Shown: positions 1 to 5,902, numbered from the stretch's first letter. The stretch: 6,949 bases of DNA from Lachnospiraceae bacterium (GCA_024691045.1 JAILOC010000163.1:1-6949); one strand, 5' to 3'. Translations and numbers: made by a program. The notes: generated from the sequence alone by a model not told the origin.

Positions 1-2406
1 GGCCACATTGGATACGAACATGGGGAAAAGCTTATCCGTGATGATCTTGGCAAGGGGAATGCTCACCAGAGATCCCAGCATCACCGCGATCCTGTTTCCG
101 TCAAGATACAGTCTTTTGACCTCTTTTCCCCTGAAGCCGAAGATCTTCATAAGGGAGATCCCGAATGATGCCCTGTCTATCATCACCGAGGTCATCAGGA
201 ACATGACAAGGCAGAAGATCACGGTGCTCATGGTGATGAGCAGGGTGTACAGAGGTTTCATGAGATCAACAAAGACGCCTGCTGCCTTTTCTATGTCAGC
301 TTTATCGGTCACGCTGTACAACCTTCCCTCATCTATATCCAGTTCGCTCTCCGACATGACCGCGTTGTAATAGTCGTCATCCTCACCGAAAAGTTCCCTG
401 CAGCTGTCTATATCCATGAACACGGTAAGTCCCTGTGAATAGGGGACGATCTCCTCAACCTTAAAAGCGTAATATATATCATCCGCCTTATCCTCAAGCA
501 CCAGCATATCCCCGGTCCCAAGGCCGTACTTTGTGGCAACGGCATCCGAGATCACGACACTGTCCCTGCCCTTCACCGTATCCACATCGATATAGGGGTT
601 GTCATCATCGATGCCCATTACGGTAATATCCAGGGTATAACCGAAAGCTTCCTTCTGAAGTGAGGTGACAAATACCGCTTCGCCGCCCTCGGGCACTTCC
701 TCCGAAGGATATTTATAGGTATACATATAGCGGTAAAGTGTATCCTCCACAGGTTTTTCACCCATGTTCTTACACAGTACAAAGCAGTTCAGGCCCATCA
801 TGAATATCATGAGCGAGATCACCATGCCCAGTATGATGGTAAGCACAGTCCTTCTTTCGCGGAGCATCTGCCTTATCATGAACTTCCTCATAAAGGGCAT
901 GTCGGGGAGCCTTATATCCCTGGCCTTCGAAGCCTTCTGTTCATTCCTTAGAAGGGAAAGCGCTGTTCTCGAAAGACTCTTGTTGATGACCAGGAAATTG
1001 ACTATGATACTGACCACAGGAGGCATCACAAGAGCATAGACGATCAGATATCCGGGGATGAACTTATCGAAAACAGGGATCGAATAATAGCTGTATGAAT
1101 CCGACGTCTGCCAGCTGCTCCCGAGTCCGCTGAGTCCCGCTGCGGCTCCGCATATTCCTCCCAAAAGAGAGATCACCGTGGGCATGAAGATATAATGTCT
1201 CATCAGATCCTTCTTCTTCACACCCAGAGCATACAGCGCACCTATCGTGCTGCTTTCTTCCCTGATCTGATTGATCACAAACACGGAAAGCACATATGCG
1301 AAAAGAATGATTACCACGATCCCGTCAACAAGTCCTATTGTCTTGTTGATCTCAATATCACCCGCAGCTCCTCCGATCCTGAGATTGTCTTCTTTCAAAA
1401 TGAAAGAGATCAGATTGTCCGGAGATTCGGTGAATATCTCATCAAGGAGTTCATCCGACTGTTCCTTCAGTTCACTGATCCCGTCATATAATTTACCCGC
1501 ACCGTCATAAAGCTCTCCCACGCCGTCATAAAGCTCCGCGGCGCCATCTGCCAATTCTTCCGAGCCTTCATATGCATCATTTATGCCGTCATAAAGCTCC
1601 CCGGCACCGTCATAAAGCTGCTCCGCTCCGTCAGCAAGATCGCTTATCCCGTCTCTTATCTCATCCCTTCTTCCGTAGGTGTCATCAAGCATTTCCAGAT
1701 AGTAGGGATCCTCCACCGATCTGTAATCAAATTCCAGATCCCTTATCATCTGCTTAAGATCATCTGCACTTATGCGTCCGTTCAAAAGAAATGCATATGT
1801 CAGATCCTCGCTGCCCACGGCTCCGATGCTCCTGAGCAGATCGTATCCGCCGGGAGTTACAAATCCAGTTCCGAAGACTGTACTGTCAACGGCAGTATCA
1901 GACAGCTTTTTAAGCGGCGCATCGTAATCCACACTGCTTCCGATACCGGTAACGGTAATATTCCGGCCTCCGACGGTCAGAACATTTCCGACACTGATGT
2001 CATGTTCTTCACAGTATCTTTTTTCCAATATGATCTCATCATCCGCAGCCGCATATCTTCCGCAGTCAAGTACCACGGTATCTATCAGCTCCCTGTTTTT
2101 GAAAATCCTTATTACGGAGCCGTCATCAAGAGTCAGGTCGTAACTTATATGAGGCTCTATGACAGCACCGGTGCCTGTAAGCGTACTTATCTGTTCATCC
2201 GTAAGTGCATTGAATACGGTAAACTGCCCGTCTTCGATACGGCTTGCAGCCTGATTAGTCTCGGTCCCGACGATAACAACCTCAGCCGCATCCACCAGGG
2301 CTATGATTATATACATGCAGAGAGCGATCATCAGAAAAAGTGAACCCAGTCTGAAGAAATCCGCTCTTATCTGTCTCGGAAATCTTTTTCTAAGTATCCT
2401 GTTCAT
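1..2406 (-). CDS. FtsX-family ABC transporter permease (MacB-like), C-terminus cut by window edge
   Basis: An open frame runs without a stop from the ATG at 2406-2404 to base 1, giving 802 codons. The start overlaps the ATPase stop (TAATG) and has GGAGG seven bases upstream. Visible order: basic N-terminus; membrane helix at about 18-40; a large extracytoplasmic region at about 41-358 that includes the repeat block at 257-312; helix at about 361-381; the typical FtsX cytoplasmic stretch REESSTIGALYALGVKKKDL; helices near 412-430 and 455-480; a basic linker; a second unit with a helix at about 518-545; a second outer domain at about 546-712; a helix at about 715-740; then FGISLMKIFGFRGKEVKRLY and part of the next helix. 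This is a duplicated FtsX layout, so one chain probably supplies both halves of the transporter. Roughly the last 50-60 residues are missing, judging from the unfinished second FtsX unit. The family moves lipids, peptides or drugs, or works mechanically on the envelope. The substrate cannot be read from the sequence. Confidence 0.93.
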   Translation of the reverse strand, partial: MNRILRKRFPRQIRADFFRLGSLFLMIALCMYIIIALVDAAEVVIVGTETNQAASRIEDGQFTVFNALTDEQISTLTGTGAVIEPHISYDLTLDDGSVIRIFKNRELIDTVVLDCGRYAAADDEIILEKRYCEEHDISVGNVLTVGGRNITVTGIGSSVDYDAPLKKLSDTAVDSTVFGTGFVTPGGYDLLRSIGAVGSEDLTYAFLLNGRISADDLKQMIRDLEFDYRSVEDPYYLEMLDDTYGRRDEIRDGISDLADGAEQLYDGAGELYDGINDAYEGSEELADGAAELYDGVGELYDGAGKLYDGISELKEQSDELLDEIFTESPDNLISFILKEDNLRIGGAAGDIEINKTIGLVDGIVVIILFAYVLSVFVINQIREESSTIGALYALGVKKKDLMRHYIFMPTVISLLGGICGAAAGLSGLGSSWQTSDSYSYYSIPVFDKFIPGYLIVYALVMPPVVSIIVNFLVINKSLSRTALSLLRNEQKASKARDIRLPDMPFMRKFMIRQMLRERRTVLTIILGMVISLMIFMMGLNCFVLCKNMGEKPVEDTLYRYMYTYKYPSEEVPEGGEAVFVTSLQKEAFGYTLDITVMGIDDDNPYIDVDTVKGRDSVVISDAVATKYGLGTGDMLVLEDKADDIYYAFKVEEIVPYSQGLTVFMDIDSCRELFGEDDDYYNAVMSESELDIDEGRLYSVTDKADIEKAAGVFVDLMKPLYTLLITMSTVIFCLVMFLMTSVMIDRASFGISLMKIFGFRGKEVKRLYLDGNRIAVMLGSLVSIPLAKIITDKLFPMFVSNVA
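1471..1638 (-). repeat. eight in-frame heptad repeats (LYDGxxE type) inside the permease
   Basis: Codons 257-312 form eight consecutive 7-residue units: LADGAEQ, LYDGAGE, LYDGIND, AYEGSEE, LADGAAE, LYDGVGE, LYDGAGK, LYDGISE. They are preceded by RDGISD. At the DNA level the plus-strand 13-mer CCGTCATAAAGCT occurs at 1502, 1523, 1586 and 1607, all in the same phase of a 21-bp unit. The 16-mer GCCGTCATAAAGCTCC occurs at both 1522 and 1585. The block falls in the first extracytoplasmic domain, just before the second membrane helix. Similar LxDG heptads are known in YhgE/Pip-type and MMPL-type membrane proteins, where they are predicted to form long helical or coiled-coil stalks. That role is inferred here. 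Confidence 0.9.
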
Positions 2407-2418
2407 TACAGATCCTCC
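2404..2418 (-). promoter_or_regulatory. ribosome binding site and TAATG coupling for the permease
   Basis: On the minus strand GGAGG (2418-2414) lies seven bases before an ATG whose A (2406) is also the last base of the ATPase TAA stop. The strong site inside the end of the ATPase gene and the one-base overlap point to translational coupling, which would keep the two transporter subunits in proportion. Confidence 0.8.
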
Positions 2419-3107
2419 AGTTCACGTGCGGGTATTCTGGTCTCGTTCATGTACTCATCCTTCACCACACCGTCCTTGAGGAAGATGACCTTGTGGACCA
2501 TATTTTTGATGGAGTTGTTATGGGTTACAATGAGCATTGTCGTTCCGTATTTTGCGTTGATCTGTTCAAGAAGAACAAGAATGTCCCTCGATGTGGCGGA
2601 ATCCAGCGCTCCCGTAGGTTCATCGCAGAGGAGGAGCTTTGGATTCTTGATGAGAGCTCTTGCGATGGCGCATCTTTGCTGCTGTCCTCCCGAAAGCTGC
2701 GCGGGGAATTTATTCCTGTGCTCGGTAAGTCCCAGCACATCAAGGAGCTCTTCCATATCAAGAGGATCCTTCGTAAGGTATTCGCATACCTGTATATTCT
2801 CTGTCACTGTAAGATTGGGAACCAGATTGTAGAACTGGAAGATGAATCCGAGATTATCCCTCCTGTAATCCGAAAGAGCGTTGTTCTTCATTCCGAAAAC
2901 TTCCATCCCATCAACCCTGATCGAACCGCTATCCATCGTGTCCAGGCCGCCGATGCAGTTAAGAAGTGTCGACTTGCCGGAACCGGAAGTTCCCTGGATG
3001 ACACACATCTGTCCTTTTTCAACGCCCGTATTTACGCCCTTTAAGACCTGAACATAGCTTCCGCCGCTTCCGTAGCTTTTCTTAACATCTCTGATCTCAA
3101 GATACAT
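2406..3107 (-). CDS. ABC transporter ATP-binding protein, MacB/LolD type
   Basis: A complete 233-residue nucleotide-binding subunit that hydrolyses ATP on the cytoplasmic face to drive the permease encoded next to it. Every key motif is intact: Walker A GTSGSGKST at 39-47, Q-loop glutamine Q91 in FIFQFYNLVPNLTV, signature LSGGQ at 138-142, Walker B LLLCDEP at 158-164 with catalytic E163, D-loop ALDS at 167-170, and switch histidine H196 in IVTHN. The length and the QFYNL..LTVTEN segment fit the MacB/LolD/BceA group that pairs with FtsX-type permeases. The start has AAAGGA (3122-3117) nine bases upstream. The gene overlaps the permease by one base, and a TetR-type operator sits 21 bases upstream of its start codon. 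It is expected to be induced when the repressor releases, but the substrate is unknown. Confidence 0.97.
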   Translation of the reverse strand: MYLEIRDVKKSYGSGGSYVQVLKGVNTGVEKGQMCVIQGTSGSGKSTLLNCIGGLDTMDSGSIRVDGMEVFGMKNNALSDYRRDNLGFIFQFYNLVPNLTVTENIQVCEYLTKDPLDMEELLDVLGLTEHRNKFPAQLSGGQQQRCAIARALIKNPKLLLCDEPTGALDSATSRDILVLLEQINAKYGTTMLIVTHNNSIKNMVHKVIFLKDGVVKDEYMNETRIPARELEDL

Positions 3108-3128
3108 TTTTTCATTTCCTTTCTTTTA

Positions 3129-3145
3129 ACATAACAGTGTTATGT
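3129..3145 (-). promoter_or_regulatory. predicted TetR operator upstream of the ABC transporter genes
   Basis: A 17-bp palindrome, ACATAACA-G-TGTTATGT, centred on 3137. Its core ATAACAGTGTTA is identical to the half of the 28-bp palindrome at the tetR promoter (3844-3871). It lies just before the ribosome binding site of the ATPase gene (3117-3122). Two identical palindromic cores flanking a TetR-family gene are strong circumstantial evidence that its product binds both. I could not find a convincing -10/-35 pair here, so whether it blocks initiation or blocks read-through from tetR is open. Confidence 0.75.
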
Positions 3146-3160
3146 AAATGTTATTTTTTT

Positions 3161-3198
3161 CCGCTTCCCGCTAAAAGAAATCTTTTTACGAGAAGCGG
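3161..3198. other. imperfect hairpin between tetR and the ATPase gene
   Basis: The arms CCGCTTC (3161-3167) and GAAGCGG (3192-3198) pair perfectly. A second inner stem (TAAAAG against a T-rich CTTTTTA) pairs further in, with a few mismatches. In the minus-strand transcript the stem is followed by a run of A's, not U's, so it does not fit an intrinsic terminator of tetR. On the plus strand the T-run precedes the stem. It may be an mRNA structure that protects or separates the transporter message, or it may have no role. Confidence 0.5.
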
Positions 3199-3211
3199 TG
3201 ATCTTTACTTA

Positions 3212-3826
3212 TTATTTCTTAACCAGTGCAAGCTGTACCCAGCCCATTACCAGATAGTTAAGGATGCTTCTGAGCCTCTTTCCGGCAATCTCCGCATTCT
3301 TCTCATGCTTGATCACATGGATGAAGGCATCCATGGATATATGCGCCATCCAGTGGGACATATACTCATCATATGTGTATCCGCTGACATTCGCCATCAT
3401 CGGAGGTATGGACTTATCCAGCATGTCCACGAATTCATCCACGACATTTTCATATACGGTATTTTCCGCTGAAGTAAGGAGAAGCATAAAGCAGTCGTAG
3501 TTCTCATAGATATGGCCGACAATGCGGTCGCATATCTTGCTGTGATCCATATCCAGTCCTTCAAGGGAGGTCAGCTTCTTCGCCTCCTCGGCATCCTCAC
3601 TGAAGTGCTTGAAAAGTATCTTCCTGAGTCCGTTTAAGGGAGGATCGACAATGGCCGAGAACAGATCCGCTTTGTTTTTAAAGAAAAAATACAAAGCTCC
3701 GGTGGTCAGACCCGCATCGGCACAAATGCTCCTCAGGGACGCCTTGTTATATCCCTTTTCAAGGAACTCCTTCTTGGCGGCTTCGATCAAAAGCTCTCTG
3801 GTCCCCTGTTCGTTTTCTTTTTGCAT
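3212..3826 (-). CDS. TetR/AcrR-family transcriptional repressor
   Basis: A 204-residue regulator, close to the usual TetR length. Residues 9-61 hold the N-terminal DNA-binding domain: a first helix (RELLIEAAKKEFLEKG), then the helix-turn-helix in ASLRSICADAGLTTGALYFFFKNKADLF. The C-terminal part, about 65-204, is the variable ligand-binding and dimerisation half. It has no family-specific motif that I recognise, so the inducer is unknown. I chose the ATG at 3826 because GGAG lies six bases before it. An in-frame ATG four codons upstream (3838) overlaps that GGAG and has no ribosome binding site of its own. The gene has its own promoter (TTGACA, 17 bp, TAGGAT) covered by a perfect palindrome, so autorepression is expected. 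The matching site before the adjacent ATPase gene suggests the transporter is its main target. Confidence 0.95.
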   Translation of the reverse strand: MQKENEQGTRELLIEAAKKEFLEKGYNKASLRSICADAGLTTGALYFFFKNKADLFSAIVDPPLNGLRKILFKHFSEDAEEAKKLTSLEGLDMDHSKICDRIVGHIYENYDCFMLLLTSAENTVYENVVDEFVDMLDKSIPPMMANVSGYTYDEYMSHWMAHISMDAFIHVIKHEKNAEIAGKRLRSILNYLVMGWVQLALVKK

Positions 3827-3838
3827 GAAATGCTCCAT

Positions 3839-3871
3839 AAAAAGATAACAGTGTTACGTAACACTGTTATC
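3839..3871 (-). terminator. possible intrinsic terminator of the flavin reductase transcript, overlapping the tetR operator
   Basis: Read on the minus strand, the 28-bp palindrome (two 14-base arms with no unpaired loop bases) is followed at once by TTTTT (3843-3839). A transcript running out of the flavin reductase gene, whose stop is at 3903, would fold the hairpin and then meet a U-run. The stem is AT-rich and the U-run short, so efficiency is uncertain. No other terminator lies between the two genes. Confidence 0.4.
3844..3871. promoter_or_regulatory. 28-bp perfect palindrome, predicted TetR operator of tetR
   Basis: The left arm is GATAACAGTGTTAC and the right arm is its exact reverse complement, GTAACACTGTTATC. 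Each arm contains a smaller palindrome, TAACA-N-TGTTA (3846-3856 and 3859-3869), with centres 13 bp apart. That could let two repressor dimers bind side by side. The site overlaps the -10 element and covers the predicted start site of tetR. The same core is found at 3131-3142 before the ATPase gene. Confidence 0.88.
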
Positions 3872-3897
3872 CTACATTCTTCCGATATGTTTGTCAA
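3869..3897 (-). promoter_or_regulatory. sigma-70-type promoter of tetR
   Basis: On the minus strand there is a perfect -35 TTGACA (3897-3892), a 17-bp spacer, and a -10 TAGGAT (3874-3869) matching four of six consensus bases. The predicted start is near 3862, inside the palindromic operator, about 36 bases before the tetR start codon. A bound repressor would directly block RNA polymerase. The -35 begins six bases after the stop codon of the flavin reductase gene. Confidence 0.75.
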
Positions 3898-3902
3898 GCC
3901 GT

Positions 3903-4469
3903 TTACTTTTTCCTCACCGAATATCCGAAGGTTCCGATGGTCTCAGCCATCTTCCTGTATGCTCCGTGCTCATAGGCCACCAGCTTACAGCGGTCCATAT
4001 GGAACACCCCCTTTTCATCGAGGAACTTCTCATCCACCGAAACGCTTACGACTTCGGCCAGGAACATGTCATGGCTTCCGAGCTCGAGAACCTGAGTCAC
4101 TTTACACTCAAGGCATACCGGCGCTTCGGCTATTGATGTACAGTCAACAACATTGCTCTTAACAGGTGTAAGACCAAGTTCCCTGAATTTATCGATCTTT
4201 TTACCCGTGGTACAGCCCGCTTTGTCCAGGGCGTAGGTCAGCTCCTCGGAAGGAAGGTTTATGACGAACTCACCCGTCTCTTTGATCATGGGATAGGAAT
4301 ATCTTTCCTTTCTGACGGAGATATACACCATCGGAGGATCGGAGCAGACGGTGCCCGTCCAGGCGATGGTTATGATATTATTGTTGCCCTTCTTATCCGA
4401 ACAGCTCACCATAACAGCCGGAAGCGGATACAGGAAGTTGCCGGGCTTATCGAATTGTATCTTACTCAT
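3903..4469 (-). CDS. flavin reductase family protein (flavoredoxin-like, FMN-binding)
   Basis: A 188-residue protein of the flavin reductase-like domain family (split-barrel FMN-binding fold). Such proteins bind FMN and pass electrons from NAD(P)H or a redox protein to flavins or small acceptors in the cytoplasm. Visible marks are the flavin-binding stretch AWTGTVCSDPPMVYISVRKE at 36-55, GEFVINLPS at 66-74, the GSHDMFLAEVVSVSVDE segment at 131-147, and the C-terminal GTFGYSVRK typical of flavoredoxin-like members. I chose the ATG at 4469 because AAAGGA (4481-4476) sits six bases upstream. A longer reading from 4532 would add 21 residues across the AT-rich promoter region and lacks support. 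The gene is upstream of tetR on the same strand and divergent from the phosphatase. Its electron donor and acceptor are unknown, and no redox partner is visible nearby. Confidence 0.93.
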   Translation of the reverse strand: MSKIQFDKPGNFLYPLPAVMVSCSDKKGNNNIITIAWTGTVCSDPPMVYISVRKERYSYPMIKETGEFVINLPSEELTYALDKAGCTTGKKIDKFRELGLTPVKSNVVDCTSIAEAPVCLECKVTQVLELGSHDMFLAEVVSVSVDEKFLDEKGVFHMDRCKLVAYEHGAYRKMAETIGTFGYSVRKK

Positions 4470-4483
4470 ACTCTTTCCTTTCG

Positions 4484-4525
4484 TATTTACACTTACGGAA
4501 TATAGTATAAAATATATACGTTCAA
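4484..4525. promoter_or_regulatory. AT-rich divergent promoter region, flavin reductase and phosphatase
   Basis: The 81 bp between the two divergent genes includes an AT-rich core (TATAGTATAAAATATATA at 4501-4518). Plus strand: TTTACA (4486-4491), 16-bp spacer, TAAAAT (4508-4513), a plausible promoter for the phosphatase. Minus strand: TTGAAC (4525-4520), a short 15-bp spacer, TATATT (4504-4499), a weaker candidate for the flavin reductase. The two predicted promoters overlap, so they may compete for polymerase. No palindromic operator is visible. Confidence 0.45.
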
Positions 4526-4550
4526 AAAGCACCTAAAGGAAAACATTATT

Positions 4551-5111
4551 ATGTCAGGAAATTTATACGTGATCCGTCATGGAAGAACGGACTGGAACGA
4601 TATACCGAGACTGCAGGGGCACACGGATATCCCCCTTAACGCAAGCGGGATAAAGATGGCCGAAGAAGCTGCCTGGCGGTACAGGGATGTGCATTTCGAT
4701 ATAGCCTTCTGTTCTCCTTTAAAAAGAGCTGCAATGACGGCAGAGATACTTCTGAAAAACCGTAATATCCCGGTCGTATACGATAACAGACTCGAAGAAA
4801 TGAACTTCGGGATATACGAAGGCACTGTCAATTATTTCGATGATCCGGCATGCCCGGTCAACACCTTCTTCACCTCACCTGAAACCTATCACGAAGCACC
4901 TCCCGGTGGAGAGAGCATAGACGATCTGATGAACAGGACCGGCGAATTCCTGAACGAAAAAGTACGCCCTTTCCTGGAGGGAGGAAAGGACGTACTGATA
5001 GTCGGGCATGGTGCGATGAATTCCGCGATCATAACCCGGATCAGAAATCTTCCGCTTGAAGATTTCTGGAACGAAGGGATTGAGAACTGCAAGCTGAAAA
5101 AGCTGCTATGA
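4551..5111 (+). CDS. histidine phosphatase family protein (phosphoglycerate mutase-like)
   Basis: A 186-residue cytoplasmic phosphatase of the branch-1 histidine phosphatase superfamily. It would remove phosphate through a phospho-histidine intermediate. The catalytic set is complete: the RHGRTDWN motif at 9-16 with nucleophile H10, R59 in CSPLKRA, E83 in RLEEMNFGIYEG, and H153 in VGHGAMN. AAAGGA (4535-4540) lies ten bases before the start. Many members continue about 20 residues past the NC motif (here N179-C180). This one ends in NCKLKKLL, so the C-terminal strand seems shortened, and its last six bases overlap the convergent gene. Reading on in another frame gave nothing family-like, so a recent frameshift is not supported. 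The substrate is not predictable: sugar phosphates, phosphoserine and alpha-ribazole phosphate are all possible. No cobalamin or glycolytic genes are nearby. Confidence 0.93.
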   Translation: MSGNLYVIRHGRTDWNDIPRLQGHTDIPLNASGIKMAEEAAWRYRDVHFDIAFCSPLKRAAMTAEILLKNRNIPVVYDNRLEEMNFGIYEGTVNYFDDPACPVNTFFTSPETYHEAPPGGESIDDLMNRTGEFLNEKVRPFLEGGKDVLIVGHGAMNSAIITRIRNLPLEDFWNEGIENCKLKKLL

Positions 5112-5798
5112 AACAGAGCGGCGACTCTTTCCATGGATCCTGTCATTAACGGCAAGATAGCAGCGGCCCACAGCCAGCAGGAAAATGAGCAGTGCGAGTA
5201 TCCACCATCCGGTTCCCATAAAAGGAAGCCCCTTTGTAAATCCTAAGGCTCCGGCAGGACTTCCCCAGTTGAGGAAGAAGTAAGGATAATTGTATCCTTC
5301 AGCAAACTGCCAGCCCAGAACGTATCCTATTCCCGCATAGATTGCATATAAAATGGGCGGGATCAGAACATAGAATACATCTTTCTTCTTAAGATCAAGT
5401 ACATTCCCGACAACAAAGAAATCAACAACCGATAATACGGGGACAACAAGGTGTGTCAGTGTATTCTGTACGTTCCGGGCTCCCGCACCGAGTGCAGGTG
5501 CAAGGACGAATGCGAATACGATCCCGGTAAGCGTTATGGATATGGTTCCGACATACTTCATGACGCTCCATACCCTTCCGGTCTTCTTAGCCGTGCAAAG
5601 TATGCAGATACCTATGACGCTTATCAGCGCCATGGCGATGTTGGACTGGGTCGTGAAGAACATGAATGTCGTCCTTCCGCCCATGAATCTGTCCTTTGCT
5701 GCATATGCGCTCAGAGCGGTTCCCGTGACCGCGGACACTAATACGATCATCTTCAGAAAGATGCTTACTGTCTTCTGTTTTCGTGTAAGATTATTCAT
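5106..5798 (-). CDS. Pr6Pr / FAR-17a-AIG1-like six-helix membrane protein
   Basis: A 230-residue integral membrane protein with about six hydrophobic helices (roughly 9-33, 47-69, 81-104, 112-132, 141-163, 198-216) and a basic tail. The FFTTQSN motif at 47-53, LTHLVVPVLSVVDFF around H116 and D126, and YPYFFLNW at 171-178 match, from memory, the bacterial Pr6Pr membrane proteins related to eukaryotic FAR-17a/AIG1/ADTRP. AIG1 and ADTRP are threonine-dependent hydrolases of branched fatty-acid esters that use a Thr and a His. T49/T50 and H116 could be the equivalents, which is inference. I chose the ATG at 5798 because AAAGGA (5810-5805) is six bases upstream. The ATG at 5813 would add five residues and abuts this ribosome binding site. 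The gene is convergent with the phosphatase, with no terminator between them. Its function in bacteria is unknown. Confidence 0.82.
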   Translation of the reverse strand: MNNLTRKQKTVSIFLKMIVLVSAVTGTALSAYAAKDRFMGGRTTFMFFTTQSNIAMALISVIGICILCTAKKTGRVWSVMKYVGTISITLTGIVFAFVLAPALGAGARNVQNTLTHLVVPVLSVVDFFVVGNVLDLKKKDVFYVLIPPILYAIYAGIGYVLGWQFAEGYNYPYFFLNWGSPAGALGFTKGLPFMGTGWWILALLIFLLAVGRCYLAVNDRIHGKSRRSVS

Positions 5799-5840
5799 TA
5801 TCTGTCCTTTCATAAAAACAAGATCGAAAGTCCGGTGATT

Positions 5841-5873
5841 TGTATTTTATAAGATTATGTTTTGTAAAATACA
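5841..5873. promoter_or_regulatory. 9-bp inverted repeat upstream of the Pr6Pr gene
   Basis: TGTATTTTA (5841-5849) and its exact reverse complement TAAAATACA (5865-5873) are separated by 15 bp. On the minus strand the block contains a TATAAAAT -10-like element about 45 bases before the start codon, but no -35 at normal spacing. It could be a promoter with an operator around it. Its low GC content makes a chance match possible. Confidence 0.4.
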
Positions 5874-5902
5874 TTCTGCCACACTTATTTCGTTTCGTCA
5901 AC

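Noticed and set aside
1471..1653. Regular short repeats resembling a CRISPR or satellite array
   Set aside because: The 21-bp units are contiguous, in frame and encode LYDG heptads inside an uninterrupted permease reading frame. There are no spacers.
2002..2343. Plus-strand open frame of 113 codons, and other plus-strand frames over 1-2400
   Set aside because: They are shadows of the minus-strand permease, which reads through the whole region and has membrane helices and FtsX motifs.
2493..3044. Long plus-strand open frame opposite the ATPase gene
   Set aside because: It is antisense to a full ABC ATPase with every motif intact, and its translation shows no recognisable domain or good ribosome binding site.
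3161..3198. Intrinsic terminator for tetR
   Set aside because: On the transcribed minus strand the stem is followed by A's, not U's, and the T-run lies on the wrong side for any known gene. It is kept only as a hairpin.
4551..5111. Assigning the phosphatase as glycolytic phosphoglycerate mutase or CobC
   Set aside because: The catalytic residues are shared by the whole superfamily, and neither neighbours nor substrate-specific motifs support a particular reaction.
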